From positions 1 through 36,399 of the forward strand of contig JAAYOR010000088.1 of the NCBI GenBank assembly GCA_012520235.1: a stretch of 36,399 nucleotides of DNA, in the 5' to 3' direction. Made by a program: the position numbers and the translations under genes. This document shows, one piece after another, positions 23,931-31,108 of this stretch (its first letter is position 1; every line of letters begins with the position of its first letter). Below the pieces are notes generated by a model. The model worked only from the letters and a program-made list of their open reading frames with translations, was not told the origin of the DNA and ran no database searches. Origin of the DNA: Fretibacterium sp. (GTDB lineage: Bacteria; Synergistota; Synergistia; Synergistales; Aminobacteriaceae).

Positions 23931-24932
23931 CTAGTTGAACATATCGGCGAAGGCTTTTTTATCAGCCTCGCGGTTCTCCACCAGGACCTCAATGGGGTAG
24001 CTCAGGTTTTGGATCTCCTCTGCGCTCCGGAAGCCCTCGGGCGCCGCTACTCCGGCCTTGATCGGAGTGTAGCCGATGGCCGCAGTGGCCTCCTGCCCGT
24101 CCTTTGACAGGATGAAGTCCACAAAGGCCTTGGCCAGCTCCGGGTTCTTCGTCTCCTTCAGGATCCCGATGGGCTCGGTAATGCTCAGGGAGCCCTCTTC
24201 GGGATATACGAACTCCACCGGAGCCCCTTCCTGCTTCGCCCGGATAGCCATGTAGTCCACGATGATTCCGTAAGCCTTATCCCCCGCCGTCACTGCAGTC
24301 TTGACCCCACCGTTGCCCTTGCCCACAGCCACGCCGTTCTCCTTCAGAGCCCTGTAGAAGTCCCAACCCAACCCTTCCGTGCGGGTCATAATGCTCAGGT
24401 TATAGGCCGCCGCTCCGGAGTAAAGGGGGCTGGGCATAGTGAGCTCGTCCTTGACCTCCGGCTTCGTCAGGTCAGCAAAGCTCTTCGGGGCAGTCTTCAC
24501 CCTATCGGTATTATAGATGATACCGGTGGACATGATCTTGGTGCCGGTGTAAGTGTTCTCAGCATCGTAGTAATCGGAGGGGATCCCCTCCAGCTCGGGC
24601 GAGGCGTAAGAGAGAAGCAGTCCCTCGGCCTTGAGCCCCTCAAAGGTCACGGCGTCGGCCACAAGCATCACGTCAGCCTGAAGCGCGTTCGCCTGTCTCT
24701 CAGCCATGACCTTGCTGATGACCTCCTCTGTCCCGCTGCGGAACAGGTTGACCGTCACTTTAGGGTGCTTCCTGTTGAATGCCTCAATGAGTGCCTGAGC
24801 GTCAGGCTCGGGCTGCGAGGTGTAGAGCGTAAGCGTTCCCTCAAGCTCCGCTGCATTTGAGACGGACCCAGTAAAACCAAAGCAGAGCAGGAAAAGGGAC
24901 AGTGCCAGGAGAAAAGTCTTTTTGTTCATCAT
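23931..24932 (-). CDS. ABC transporter periplasmic binding protein (FbpA/AfuA/phosphonate class)
   Basis: Type II periplasmic binding protein of 333 aa with a signal peptide ending at SNAAE. Typical segments: LTLYTSQPEPDAQALIEAF, a central IMSTGIIYNTD hinge, PSPLYSGAAAYNLSIM, and TEPIGILKETKNPELAKAFVDFILS near the end. The adjacent Tyr-Tyr pair that binds Fe(III) in FbpA is not visible at the expected place. AfuA, a close relative, binds sugar phosphates, and others bind aminoethylphosphonate, so with a PHP phosphatase in the cluster I favour a phosphorylated ligand. GGAGGG stands six bases before the ATG. First gene of the unit. Confidence 0.85.
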   Translation of the reverse strand: MMNKKTFLLALSLFLLCFGFTGSVSNAAELEGTLTLYTSQPEPDAQALIEAFNRKHPKVTVNLFRSGTEEVISKVMAERQANALQADVMLVADAVTFEGLKAEGLLLSYASPELEGIPSDYYDAENTYTGTKIMSTGIIYNTDRVKTAPKSFADLTKPEVKDELTMPSPLYSGAAAYNLSIMTRTEGLGWDFYRALKENGVAVGKGNGGVKTAVTAGDKAYGIIVDYMAIRAKQEGAPVEFVYPEEGSLSITEPIGILKETKNPELAKAFVDFILSKDGQEATAAIGYTPIKAGVAAPEGFRSAEEIQNLSYPIEVLVENREADKKAFADMFN

Positions 24933-25021
24933 AACCCTCCAAAATAAAATTGAACTTATAAATTGAACTTGCGAAAAACCTCAACACAAATCATACTATC
25001 ATATTTAGGGTATCAGTTTTT

Positions 25022-25060
25022 GATTAACGAAGTGTTAACGAAGTCCTGGCGTTTTGTTAC
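25022..25060 (-). promoter_or_regulatory. Direct repeats resembling a PhoP box upstream of the binding-protein gene
   Basis: On the minus strand ACTTCGTTAA occurs twice, 11 bases apart (25044-25035 and 25033-25024), giving TTAACA-N5-TTAATC. GTAACA at 25060-25055 is in the same 11-base phase, two steps upstream. Bacillus-type PhoP boxes are TTAACA-like hexamers repeated every 11 bases. The site is about 90 bases before the ATG. A second direct repeat, AGTTCAATTT, lies nearer to the gene (about 24946-24971). The match to PhoP boxes is from memory of the consensus and is tentative. Confidence 0.4.
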
Positions 25061-25135
25061 AGCAACCTGAAAAGCGTGAAAGGCATCTCCTTAAATTTGC
25101 AGCGTTACGGGAAACCGTTCCGTTAGACCTATCCA

Positions 25136-25153
25136 AACATGTCTATACATGTT
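25136..25153. repeat. Small hairpin, possible IS200/IS605 right-end stem
   Basis: AACATGT-CTAT-ACATGTT is a perfect 7-bp stem with a 4-base loop, 34 bases beyond the stop codon of the TnpB remnant. IS200/IS605 ends carry such subterminal hairpins, and the guide RNA of TnpB runs through this region. Nearby ACGG-GAAA-CCGT (25107-25118) is another small stem. Confidence 0.4.
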
Positions 25154-25186
25154 CAAAGCTAACTTCCTGCTTCATAGAGGCCGGTT

Positions 25187-25483
25187 TCACCAAAAGTTTT
25201 GCCCCTGGTCAGAGCCTTCCTCTCCACAGGCTGACACAGTGGAACTCACGGCGTATTGTTTCAGGTTTTTTGCCGCGTTCACGTCCCGCTCATGCTCCGT
25301 TCCACAATCCGGGCAAGTCCACGAGCGAACGGATAACGGTAATTCTTCAAGCTTCCAGCCGCAATCCGAACATGTCTTGCTGCTTGCAAACCACCGATCT
25401 GCCATCACGACAAGCGAGCATGTATCACGAGCCTTGTAGTCCAGCTGACGGCGGAACTCAAAAAAACTCATATCAGAGACCGA
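25187..25483 (-). pseudogene. TnpB/OrfB C-terminal remnant (IS200/IS605 family)
   Basis: Only the last ~95-98 codons of an RNA-guided nuclease TnpB remain. Visible: SDMSFFEFRRQLDYKA (the typical segment before the third RuvC block), DRWFASSKTCSDCG and WTCPDCGTEHERDVNAAKNL, i.e. the four-Cys zinc ribbon and the last RuvC Asp. An ATG at 25471 could start a 94-aa peptide, but homology (SVSD) continues upstream of it until a TGA at about 25484, showing that the N-terminal three quarters, with the first two RuvC acidic residues, are gone. Full-length TnpB has about 370-400 aa. No TnpA gene is nearby. It lies between mutY and the ABC operon. Confidence 0.85.
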
Positions 25484-25507
25484 TCACTCTTTTTTAATCT
25501 GTGAAAT

Positions 25508-26644
25508 CTACGGATAGTTAGTTTTTTGCCGGTCGCCTGTTCGTCTGAAGGGCGAGACTTTGCACCACAAGTGGTAGGCCTTCAAAAACTTGCGGCTGGG
25601 GGCGGGAAGCGTCAGAGTAGCCAGCTCATCCAGCTGAAAGACGCCCCAGCCTTCGCCCGGAAGGGCATAGGGGGACTGCATCCGCACTTCACAGAACACA
25701 ACCCGCGCCCTCACCCGGTGGTGTGTGAACGAAAAAGAGGCCTCCCCAACCATACGGCAGGAGAGGCGCTCCAGCCCCAGAGGGGCAGCCCAGTCTCTGA
25801 AATCGGCTTCAAAACCACCGTCACCGCGCTCAATCCAGGGGAGCTCCCACATCGAGGCCCAGAGACCTTTTTCAGGCCGCCGCCGCAGCAGAAATTTTCC
25901 TTTTCCCTCCAGGAGACAGAGCAGCCCCCAGGCTTCCGACCTCTGAACCTCTCGCCTTGGAACAGGCACAGGACGTTGGGAGGTCAGCCCTCGCTCCAGT
26001 GAGAGGCAAAGGTCGGACAGAGGACAGTCTCCGCAGAGCGGAGAGGTTGGGGAGCAGACGAGCGATCCCAGGTCCATCAAGCCCTGGTTGAAGGCACGGG
26101 GCGCGCCCGGAAGAACCTTCAGGACCCGGACGACAAACTCCCCGACCCGGCGCCTGAGCGCCGTCCCTGTTTCAGTCAGGTCACAAACCCTGGAGATCAC
26201 CCGTTCAGCGTTACCGTCCACAGCAGGGACAGGCAAATTATAGGCCAGGCTTGCCACAGCTCCGGCGGTGTAAGGCCCAATGCCGGGGTAAGAGCGCAAT
26301 GCCTCTACGGAGGGAGGCGGTGCCTCATGCCCATCGGCTCTCATCGCCTTCGCGCACTTCAGCAGGTTGCGGCACCGGGAATAGTAACCAAGCCCCTCCC
26401 AGAGCTTCAGCGCTTCGGGCTCCCCGGCGCGTGACAGGGAGTCCAGGCTCGGCCATCGCGCGACCCATCGGTCAAAATAAGGCAGGACGGTTTTAATCTG
26501 GGTCTGCTGCAGCATAAACTCCGACACCAGCACGTGGTAAGGATCATAACCGCGACGCCAGGGGAGATCCCGGGCGTTTTTTTCAAACCAGGAGACGAGG
26601 GAGAGCCCGCAGCGTCTCTCCCGTGCCTGGGGCTTTTCCGTCAC
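25508..26644 (-). CDS. mutY: A/G-specific adenine DNA glycosylase MutY
   Basis: Removes adenine mispaired with 8-oxoguanine. 378 aa. N-terminal HhH-GPD glycosylase: SEFMLQQTQI with catalytic Glu42, helix-hairpin-helix YPGIGPYTAGAV (119-130), catalytic Asp143 in VPAVDGNAERV, and the iron-sulfur cysteines Cys197, 204, 207 and 213 in the C-x6-C-x2-C-x5-C spacing. The C-terminal part (GKFLLRRRPEKGLWASMWELP, FTHHRVRARVVF) is the NUDIX-like domain that reads 8-oxoG. GTG start overlaps the preceding stop (GTGA), indicating translational coupling with the secreted protein upstream. Confidence 0.95.
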   Translation of the reverse strand: MTEKPQARERRCGLSLVSWFEKNARDLPWRRGYDPYHVLVSEFMLQQTQIKTVLPYFDRWVARWPSLDSLSRAGEPEALKLWEGLGYYSRCRNLLKCAKAMRADGHEAPPPSVEALRSYPGIGPYTAGAVASLAYNLPVPAVDGNAERVISRVCDLTETGTALRRRVGEFVVRVLKVLPGAPRAFNQGLMDLGSLVCSPTSPLCGDCPLSDLCLSLERGLTSQRPVPVPRREVQRSEAWGLLCLLEGKGKFLLRRRPEKGLWASMWELPWIERGDGGFEADFRDWAAPLGLERLSCRMVGEASFSFTHHRVRARVVFCEVRMQSPYALPGEGWGVFQLDELATLTLPAPSRKFLKAYHLWCKVSPFRRTGDRQKTNYP

Positions 26645-27444
26645 TTCCGGTAAAGCCAGGTTTCCCCCTGAGCAAGAGGCGCGGGAGAGGTTGCAGTGGA
26701 GACCTGCAGAGCGTCGTCCGTTATTTTGAGCACGCGTAGAGTAAGGGGGACGTCAAAGCCAGAGATGTCCACCGGAGGGTTGTGCTTTCTGAGTTCACTA
26801 CGTATGGCATCAGTCTGTTCGTCGTCGTTGACCTTTACATTTGTGTCCACCAGCCATATCTGCTTTCCACCTCGCAGCTCCAGGCCGGTGGTTATCTCAA
26901 ACAGCGCCCTCATGCCGCTGTTGACCTTATAACGCCCCCTGGCAAAGAGTTTACCAGGACGGAAGTCCAGGGAAATACCGCTCCATCGGTCTCCTTTTTT
27001 CTTCGACTCCTTGAGAAAGTGGGTTATAGCCTGTTGAACATCCTTTTCTTTAAGCCTCAGGTCCGCGTTGAAAAAACCCTCCAGCTTTTGCGGCAGAAGC
27101 GACTTGGGGGTTTCGGGATCCCACTGCGACGGAGGTGCAAGCTGGAACAGAGCTCCGGAGAGAGCCAGGCGATCGAGGCGGTAAGGGGTCCCAGCCGACA
27201 CCCCAAGCGCCTCAATGTAAATCCCTGCGATCTTCCCCTCTTCCGTCGGTCCCCCGACAAAGGAGACCGTCATCGACTCCGGCGTCAGGAGACGGGCCAG
27301 CATCCTGACCAGAGTGCCCTGCAGGCTTCCCTTTGCATCAAATTCGCCCTGAACCTCATGAGTCGGAGCAGCGAGGGCAGGGCTAAAAAGAAGGAGGAGA
27401 GACGTCAGACATGCGAGAGTCAAAAAAAACTTTTTCAAGAACAA
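26641..27444 (-). CDS. Exported DUF2993/LmeA-like protein
   Basis: 267 aa, N-terminal signal peptide (FLKKFFLTLACL, then a Leu-rich core, ending SPALA). The C-terminal two thirds has the look of the DUF2993 (LmeA) group: a helix LKEKDVQQAITHFLKE followed by beta-strands ISLDFRPGKLFARGRYKV, LFEITTGLELRGGKQIWLVD and TNVKVN. Members are thought to bind lipids in the cell envelope. I am fairly, not fully, sure of the family. The start is TTG with AAAGGA four to five bases upstream; another TTG two codons later is possible. It overlaps mutY by four bases, an unusual pairing of an envelope protein with a DNA-repair enzyme. Confidence 0.6.
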   Translation of the reverse strand: MFLKKFFLTLACLTSLLLLFSPALAAPTHEVQGEFDAKGSLQGTLVRMLARLLTPESMTVSFVGGPTEEGKIAGIYIEALGVSAGTPYRLDRLALSGALFQLAPPSQWDPETPKSLLPQKLEGFFNADLRLKEKDVQQAITHFLKESKKKGDRWSGISLDFRPGKLFARGRYKVNSGMRALFEITTGLELRGGKQIWLVDTNVKVNDDEQTDAIRSELRKHNPPVDISGFDVPLTLRVLKITDDALQVSTATSPAPLAQGETWLYRK

Positions 27445-27845
27445 TCATCCTTTCCGAAAAGCGGACAGATTTTCAGGCATCCGAAGAAATGCCCTCATTG
27501 TACCTTGAGACAACTTTTTTTACCTCTCCTTTCAGAAAGAACAAAGAAAAACATCAGAGGAAATCCTTCTACAATCTCTAAGAGATAAAAAAATTCTCTC
27601 ATCTTGGTGATACAATGAAACGTGAAAGGGACCCTCTTTTTTTCGAGGCAAAGCAAAGGCACCCAACAGAAGGAGGCTTTACTCGACATCTTTGGCTTTG
27701 GCTTGACCTGATGACCTGTAAAAAACCGCCATGCCCCCCTGCAGCAGCGCATTACGCAATTTAAAATTGTGTTTTCTTCCGCTCTGAGCGGCCAGATGTA
27801 TTATGAGGAGATCTCCTCGCTAATAGAGGACGAGAGGGAGTCGGA
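27445..27845. other. 401-base intergenic region between divergent genes
   Basis: No gene found. It should hold the promoters for the DUF2993-like gene (minus) and the AI-2E permease gene (plus). I see two TACAAT boxes on the plus strand (27570 and 27611 areas) without convincing -35 boxes, TTGACC at about 27702 without a -10 box, a T7 run at about 27644-27650, and the small palindrome CAATTTAAAATTG (about 27754-27766). No promoter can be chosen with confidence. Confidence 0.5.
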
Positions 27846-28982
27846 ATGAACGTCAAAGTACTTTTGGCTCTTGTGGCTCTTTTGGCAACCATTGCTTTTT
27901 GCGCCGTCCTGAACCTGGCCAGCGGCGTCTTTATTCCTCTAGTGGTGGCTTGGTTTCTACTTCAGGTCTTTCGCCCGGTCGTCACCCTAGGACGCAGGAT
28001 ACGCCTGCCTCCTCTACTCAACATCACCCTTGTCTTCAGCGTCTTCTTCGGGTTCTGTGTCATCGGCATCCACTTTTGTGCCTCCCAGATCGTGGAGTTC
28101 AACCAGGCCTATAACCTCTATCATTCCAAGCTCATTGACATGGTCCTCGCCTTTATGAAAGCCTTGAACCTTCCGCCCGAGACCATCTCACGCCTAACAT
28201 GGGCAGACCTTCTGGGACGCTACTTTCGTAACATATCCGAGTTGCTCCTGGCTTTTTCAAGCAAATTCGTGCTCACTCTTGTCTTTCTTATGTTCATGAT
28301 GCTGGAAGCCCCCTACACCAACGAGAAGATCGATAAGGCCTTCAGAGGCCCGACGGCAACCCGTTTCAAAACGATCATGGAGACTGTCTCCACACAGATA
28401 AGCCGCTATTTGGGCACCCTGGCCTTCATCAGCCTGGCCACCGGCTTCCTGGCCTGGCTGGTGCTGCTCTTTATGGGTGTCGAGCTTGCTGCAGGCTGGG
28501 CCGTCCTCACCTTCCTCCTGAATTTCATCCCCACCGTGGGCTCCATCATCGCGACGATCCCACCCGTCCTCATGGCTATGCTCCAGTTCTCCCCCAGCCT
28601 CCTTAAGCCCTTCATCGTCCTCGTTTCTTTGACCGCTATCCAGGTGACCCTCGGCAACGTCATCACCCCCAAGGTCGTTGGGGACCGTTTGGGACTGAGC
28701 CCCATCGTCATCCTTCTCTCCCTGCTCCTGTGGGGGCTCATCTGGGGCATCCCGGGAGCGCTTTTGTCCGTGCCCATCGTCTCCATCATCAAAATTGTCT
28801 GCGAGAACTTCCCCTCGCTCCGTCCCATCGCCATTCTCATGAGCAGCGGAGAGGCAGCCCTGAAGGCTCCCTTCCCCCCCGAGAAGAAGCGGACTCCCTT
28901 CAGGGAGTCTCCTCTTCAACAAGATGAAAGCGTCTCTTCAACGGAAGCTCCGGAGGACGAACAGGTGAAGGACCTCTCCTAA
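27846..28982 (+). CDS. AI-2E family transporter (UPF0118 permease)
   Basis: Inner-membrane protein, 378 aa, about seven to eight helices. Signature segments of the AI-2E/TqsA-like family: FIPLVVAWFLLQVFRPVV in the first helix pair, the long amphipathic stretch with TQISRYLGTLAFISLATG, FLLNFIPTVGSIIATIPPV, and GNVITPKVVGDRLGLSPIVILLSLLLWG followed by GIPGALLSVPI. Members export autoinducer-2 or act as Na+/H+ antiporters; which applies here is unknown. The C-terminal 45 residues are a charged, disordered tail. GAGAGGGAG stands five bases before the ATG. Single gene, convergent with the next one. Confidence 0.9.
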   Translation: MNVKVLLALVALLATIAFCAVLNLASGVFIPLVVAWFLLQVFRPVVTLGRRIRLPPLLNITLVFSVFFGFCVIGIHFCASQIVEFNQAYNLYHSKLIDMVLAFMKALNLPPETISRLTWADLLGRYFRNISELLLAFSSKFVLTLVFLMFMMLEAPYTNEKIDKAFRGPTATRFKTIMETVSTQISRYLGTLAFISLATGFLAWLVLLFMGVELAAGWAVLTFLLNFIPTVGSIIATIPPVLMAMLQFSPSLLKPFIVLVSLTAIQVTLGNVITPKVVGDRLGLSPIVILLSLLLWGLIWGIPGALLSVPIVSIIKIVCENFPSLRPIAILMSSGEAALKAPFPPEKKRTPFRESPLQQDESVSSTEAPEDEQVKDLS

Positions 28983-29001
28983 AATCCTTCCACTTCTGCT
29001 C

Positions 29002-29271
29002 TCAGGCATGCCTTCGGAAGGCCTTTGCCGGGCTGCGCGTCTTTCGCCGCAATATGAGGACGTCTCCGGTCGCCGGACGGCCAAGCTTCCTCTTGGGAGA
29101 AGAGGCGCTTCTCGCCGACTCCGATTCAGAGGCTCCCTTTTTGAAGAGAGCTGAGACCTCCAGCCAAAAGAGCCGCAGCAACCCGCACCACAAGACCAGC
29201 ATGATCCCCTGCTGCAGAAGGTATCCGGGCGTCCACACAGAGGTTTGCACCAAGGCTTGCATCTCCATCAT
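29002..29271 (-). CDS. Small membrane protein with basic tail, possibly repressor-controlled
   Basis: 89 aa, not recognised. The ATG at 29271 has a good AAAGGAG nine bases upstream. One hydrophobic helix (about residues 15-43, GYLLQQGIMLVLWCGLLRLFWLEV) is followed by a Ser-rich linker and a strongly basic tail (KRKLGRP, RRKTRSPAKAFRR). The gene is divergent from an S24 family repressor, and the large palindrome between them lies in this gene's own promoter spacer, so it is probably repressed by the neighbour. A small membrane-acting peptide released under DNA damage would be an analogy to TisB-type toxins; that is only inference. Confidence 0.6.
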   Translation of the reverse strand: MMEMQALVQTSVWTPGYLLQQGIMLVLWCGLLRLFWLEVSALFKKGASESESARSASSPKRKLGRPATGDVLILRRKTRSPAKAFRRHA

Positions 29272-29307
29272 CTCAGGCCACTCCTTTATCCCTTCATGGA
29301 AAAATAA

Positions 29308-29359
29308 CTACGTATTCTGTTCCTGTTTCTGATTATACTACGTATTACGTAGCGTAATC
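29308..29359. promoter_or_regulatory. Operator region: 29-bp palindrome plus an upstream half-site
   Basis: CTACGTA-T-TACGTAG (29338-29352) is a perfect palindrome. It is extended by GATTA (29331-29335) and TAATC (29355-29359) to 14-base arms with two mismatches. The half-site CTACGTATT also occurs at 29308-29316, 30 bases (about three helix turns) away. It lies between divergent genes, one of which encodes an S24 repressor, so it is the natural candidate for its operator. Confidence 0.75.
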
Positions 29360-29361
29360 AA
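29332..29361 (-). promoter_or_regulatory. Minus-strand promoter for the small membrane protein
   Basis: TTGATT (29361-29356), an 18-base spacer and TATAAT (29337-29332) on the minus strand, about 60 bases before the ATG. The operator palindrome fills the spacer, so a bound repressor would exclude RNA polymerase. Confidence 0.6.
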
Positions 29362-29427
29362 GAGAGCCTGACCTTTCCATTTTTGAAAAAATGAGGTAGG
29401 ATAAACTCAGGGAGGGAGATGAAACAT

Positions 29428-30165
29428 ATGGAGCAAGTGGGACAAAAAACCCCGGAGCAGAAAATTGGAGAACGTATCAAAAAACTTCGAGAATCCCAGG
29501 GGATGAAGAGGCCTGCTTTGGCTAAACTCCTGGGCGTGGCCCCAAACACACTTTATCGCTACGAAAACGGGAGCATAGGGATCAAGGACGCCTTGAAAGA
29601 GAAGATCGCTCAGGCTCTTGGAGTGACCCTCTCCTACCTGATGGAGGGCAGCGAGTCAGAGCGGCGGAGGGAGAAAGCCTGGGCGGAGATAGACGAGGCC
29701 CTGTCTCAAGAGGCTGAACCTGTGGTTCCCCCTCAGATATACCTCCCCGTCCTCGATCAGGAGGCCTGCGCCGGCTGCGGCTTCAACTGGGGCGATCTTG
29801 AGACGGAGGTCAAAGAATGGATGCCCTGGCCTGTCCTGGACACAGGCGGCCCCACCGGACCCCACAAGCCTTATTTTGTGCGTGTGGAGGGAGACAGCAT
29901 GGTCGGCGCTGATATCGACGACGGCTGCCTGATACTGGTGAACCCGAACGTTGAGGTGATGAGCGGCGACATCGCTTACATCCGCTGGAACGAGCGCTGT
30001 TCCGTAAAGGGGATCATCTTCTACCCGGATGGCAGGGTGGAGCTACGTCCGGCCAACAGTAACTTTCGTTCCATATGGATAGAAAAAGAGGACATTGAGT
30101 ATCTGGAGGTCCTGGGCAAGGTGGTCCGCTGGCTCAACATGGGGGTGCCCAGACCCATTTTTTAG
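29428..30165 (+). CDS. XRE-type helix-turn-helix repressor with S24 (LexA/CI-like) peptidase domain
   Basis: 245 aa. Residues 12-70 form a Cro/CI helix-turn-helix (IGERIKKLRESQG, LAKLLGVAPNTLYRYENG). The C-terminal half is an S24 self-cleavage domain: nucleophile Ser157 in VEGDSMVGADIDDG, general-base Lys194 in CSVKG, and Ala115-Gly116 in ACAGCG as a possible autocleavage bond. Such repressors are inactivated by RecA after DNA damage. ATG 29428 has GGGAGGGAG nine bases upstream; ATG 29419 is too close to it. No integrase or other phage genes are nearby, so it seems a stand-alone regulator of itself and the divergent small membrane protein. ACAGCGF is Cys-rich (Cys114, Cys117), unusual for the linker. 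Confidence 0.88.
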   Translation: MEQVGQKTPEQKIGERIKKLRESQGMKRPALAKLLGVAPNTLYRYENGSIGIKDALKEKIAQALGVTLSYLMEGSESERRREKAWAEIDEALSQEAEPVVPPQIYLPVLDQEACAGCGFNWGDLETEVKEWMPWPVLDTGGPTGPHKPYFVRVEGDSMVGADIDDGCLILVNPNVEVMSGDIAYIRWNERCSVKGIIFYPDGRVELRPANSNFRSIWIEKEDIEYLEVLGKVVRWLNMGVPRPIF

Positions 30166-30220
30166 CGGCATCTCTTTGCCCCTCGCCTCCATAACGGAGA
30201 CGGGACGTGGCAAAAGACGA

Positions 30221-30253
30221 CGGCAAAACCCTCTGGCTTTGCCGCCGCTTTTT
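30221..30253 (+). terminator. Intrinsic terminator of the S24 repressor gene
   Basis: CGGCAAA-A-CC (30221-30230) pairs with GG-C-TTTGCCG (30235-30244) with one mismatch, then CCGC and five Ts. It lies 56 bases after the repressor stop. Confidence 0.75.
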
Positions 30254-30258
30254 GTTCA

Positions 30259-30318
30259 GAAAAAGACTGACTAAATCAACGGATCCTTGATCTCATAAAA
30301 ACCGTTGATAGTTGTCAG
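30259..30318 (-). terminator. Intrinsic terminator of the minus-strand hypothetical gene
   Basis: On the minus strand CTGAC and ATCAACGG pair with CCGTTGAT (8 bp perfect) and GTCAG, followed by TCTTTTTCTG. It lies 72 bases after the stop of the 157-aa gene and back to back with the plus-strand terminator, insulating the convergent units. Confidence 0.75.
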
Positions 30319-30389
30319 AGTCCATCACTGAGGAAGCCCTCCGGGGTGTTCCTGCAAGTTGTCATTCCCCATGAAAGTCCTGAACTTTC

Positions 30390-30863
30390 TCAATCAAAAA
30401 GGCCTAGCATATCGGAGACGTCAAAGGAGTTGTCACTGCGAGCCTTGATGGCTTCGACCTCGGCCGCCAGCTTGTCCTTGGCCTCAAGCACGCTGCTGGC
30501 CTGCTCCAGCTTCTGAAAGGCAGAGGTGGTCAGCCCCGCATCGTAAAGCTTTTGGGCCGCATGCACAATGAGAGCTCCGTAATAGCTCTCAAGCTTGCGC
30601 TGCCTCTCCTCCTCCGTGCCATTGAAATGCTTTTTCGTCCAGCGCAGGACATCCCACTCCGCGGTTTCCTTTGCGATCCCGGTCAGCTCGTCCAGCACTC
30701 GATCAAAATCTGTTTTTTGAGAGGTGGAGTCTACATATCGCTCCTTGGAAGTCACGTCATACTGCGCGACAAATGTCCCCTCCGATGGCTGTGTCCCCTG
30801 CAAAGAAGGTTTTCGCTTGCGTTCCCTCGTACCATCCATATTGTCTTTTTCCCTGTCAGCCAT
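30390..30863 (-). CDS. Hypothetical helical cytosolic protein
   Basis: 157 aa, not recognised. The ATG at 30863 (MADREKDNMDGT) has GGTGGAGGTG six bases upstream; a longer reading upstream of it is rejected because it would translate the ribosome-binding site and a Cys-rich non-conserved stretch. The first 50 residues are charged and probably disordered; from about residue 60 on it is helical (TDFDRVLDELTGIAKETAEWDVL, EEERQRKLESYYGALIVHAAQKL, FQKLEQASSVLEAKDKLAAEVEAI key residues L, E, K) with coiled-coil character. No membrane segment. It follows htpG on the same strand after 245 bases without a visible terminator, and has its own terminator. Confidence 0.65.
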   Translation of the reverse strand: MADREKDNMDGTRERKRKPSLQGTQPSEGTFVAQYDVTSKERYVDSTSQKTDFDRVLDELTGIAKETAEWDVLRWTKKHFNGTEEERQRKLESYYGALIVHAAQKLYDAGLTTSAFQKLEQASSVLEAKDKLAAEVEAIKARSDNSFDVSDMLGLFD

Positions 30864-31108
30864 GACGCACCTCCACCGGGGATGCTGTTTTCGGAGCCCC
30901 GTTTTCAAAATACCCGCCTCCGTCTGACAACAATCCGACAGACAGGAGGATGTTTCGTGCCATATTATCAAATAAGCCGCCCTGCACGCAAGGGGGAAGG
31001 CCATTCTGCCTTTCAGTGATTTTCTCATATCACAAGAACGCATGTGGTTGCCGCCTTACAAGGGCTAATCCAATCAGGCAGGGTAGCTTCGAGTTCATGC
31101 CCTCAGAT

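Noticed and set aside
23931-24932. Simple call as ferric-iron binding protein
   Set aside because: The adjacent-Tyr iron ligands are not visible and the cluster includes a phosphatase, so iron is not the preferred ligand; kept as an alternative.
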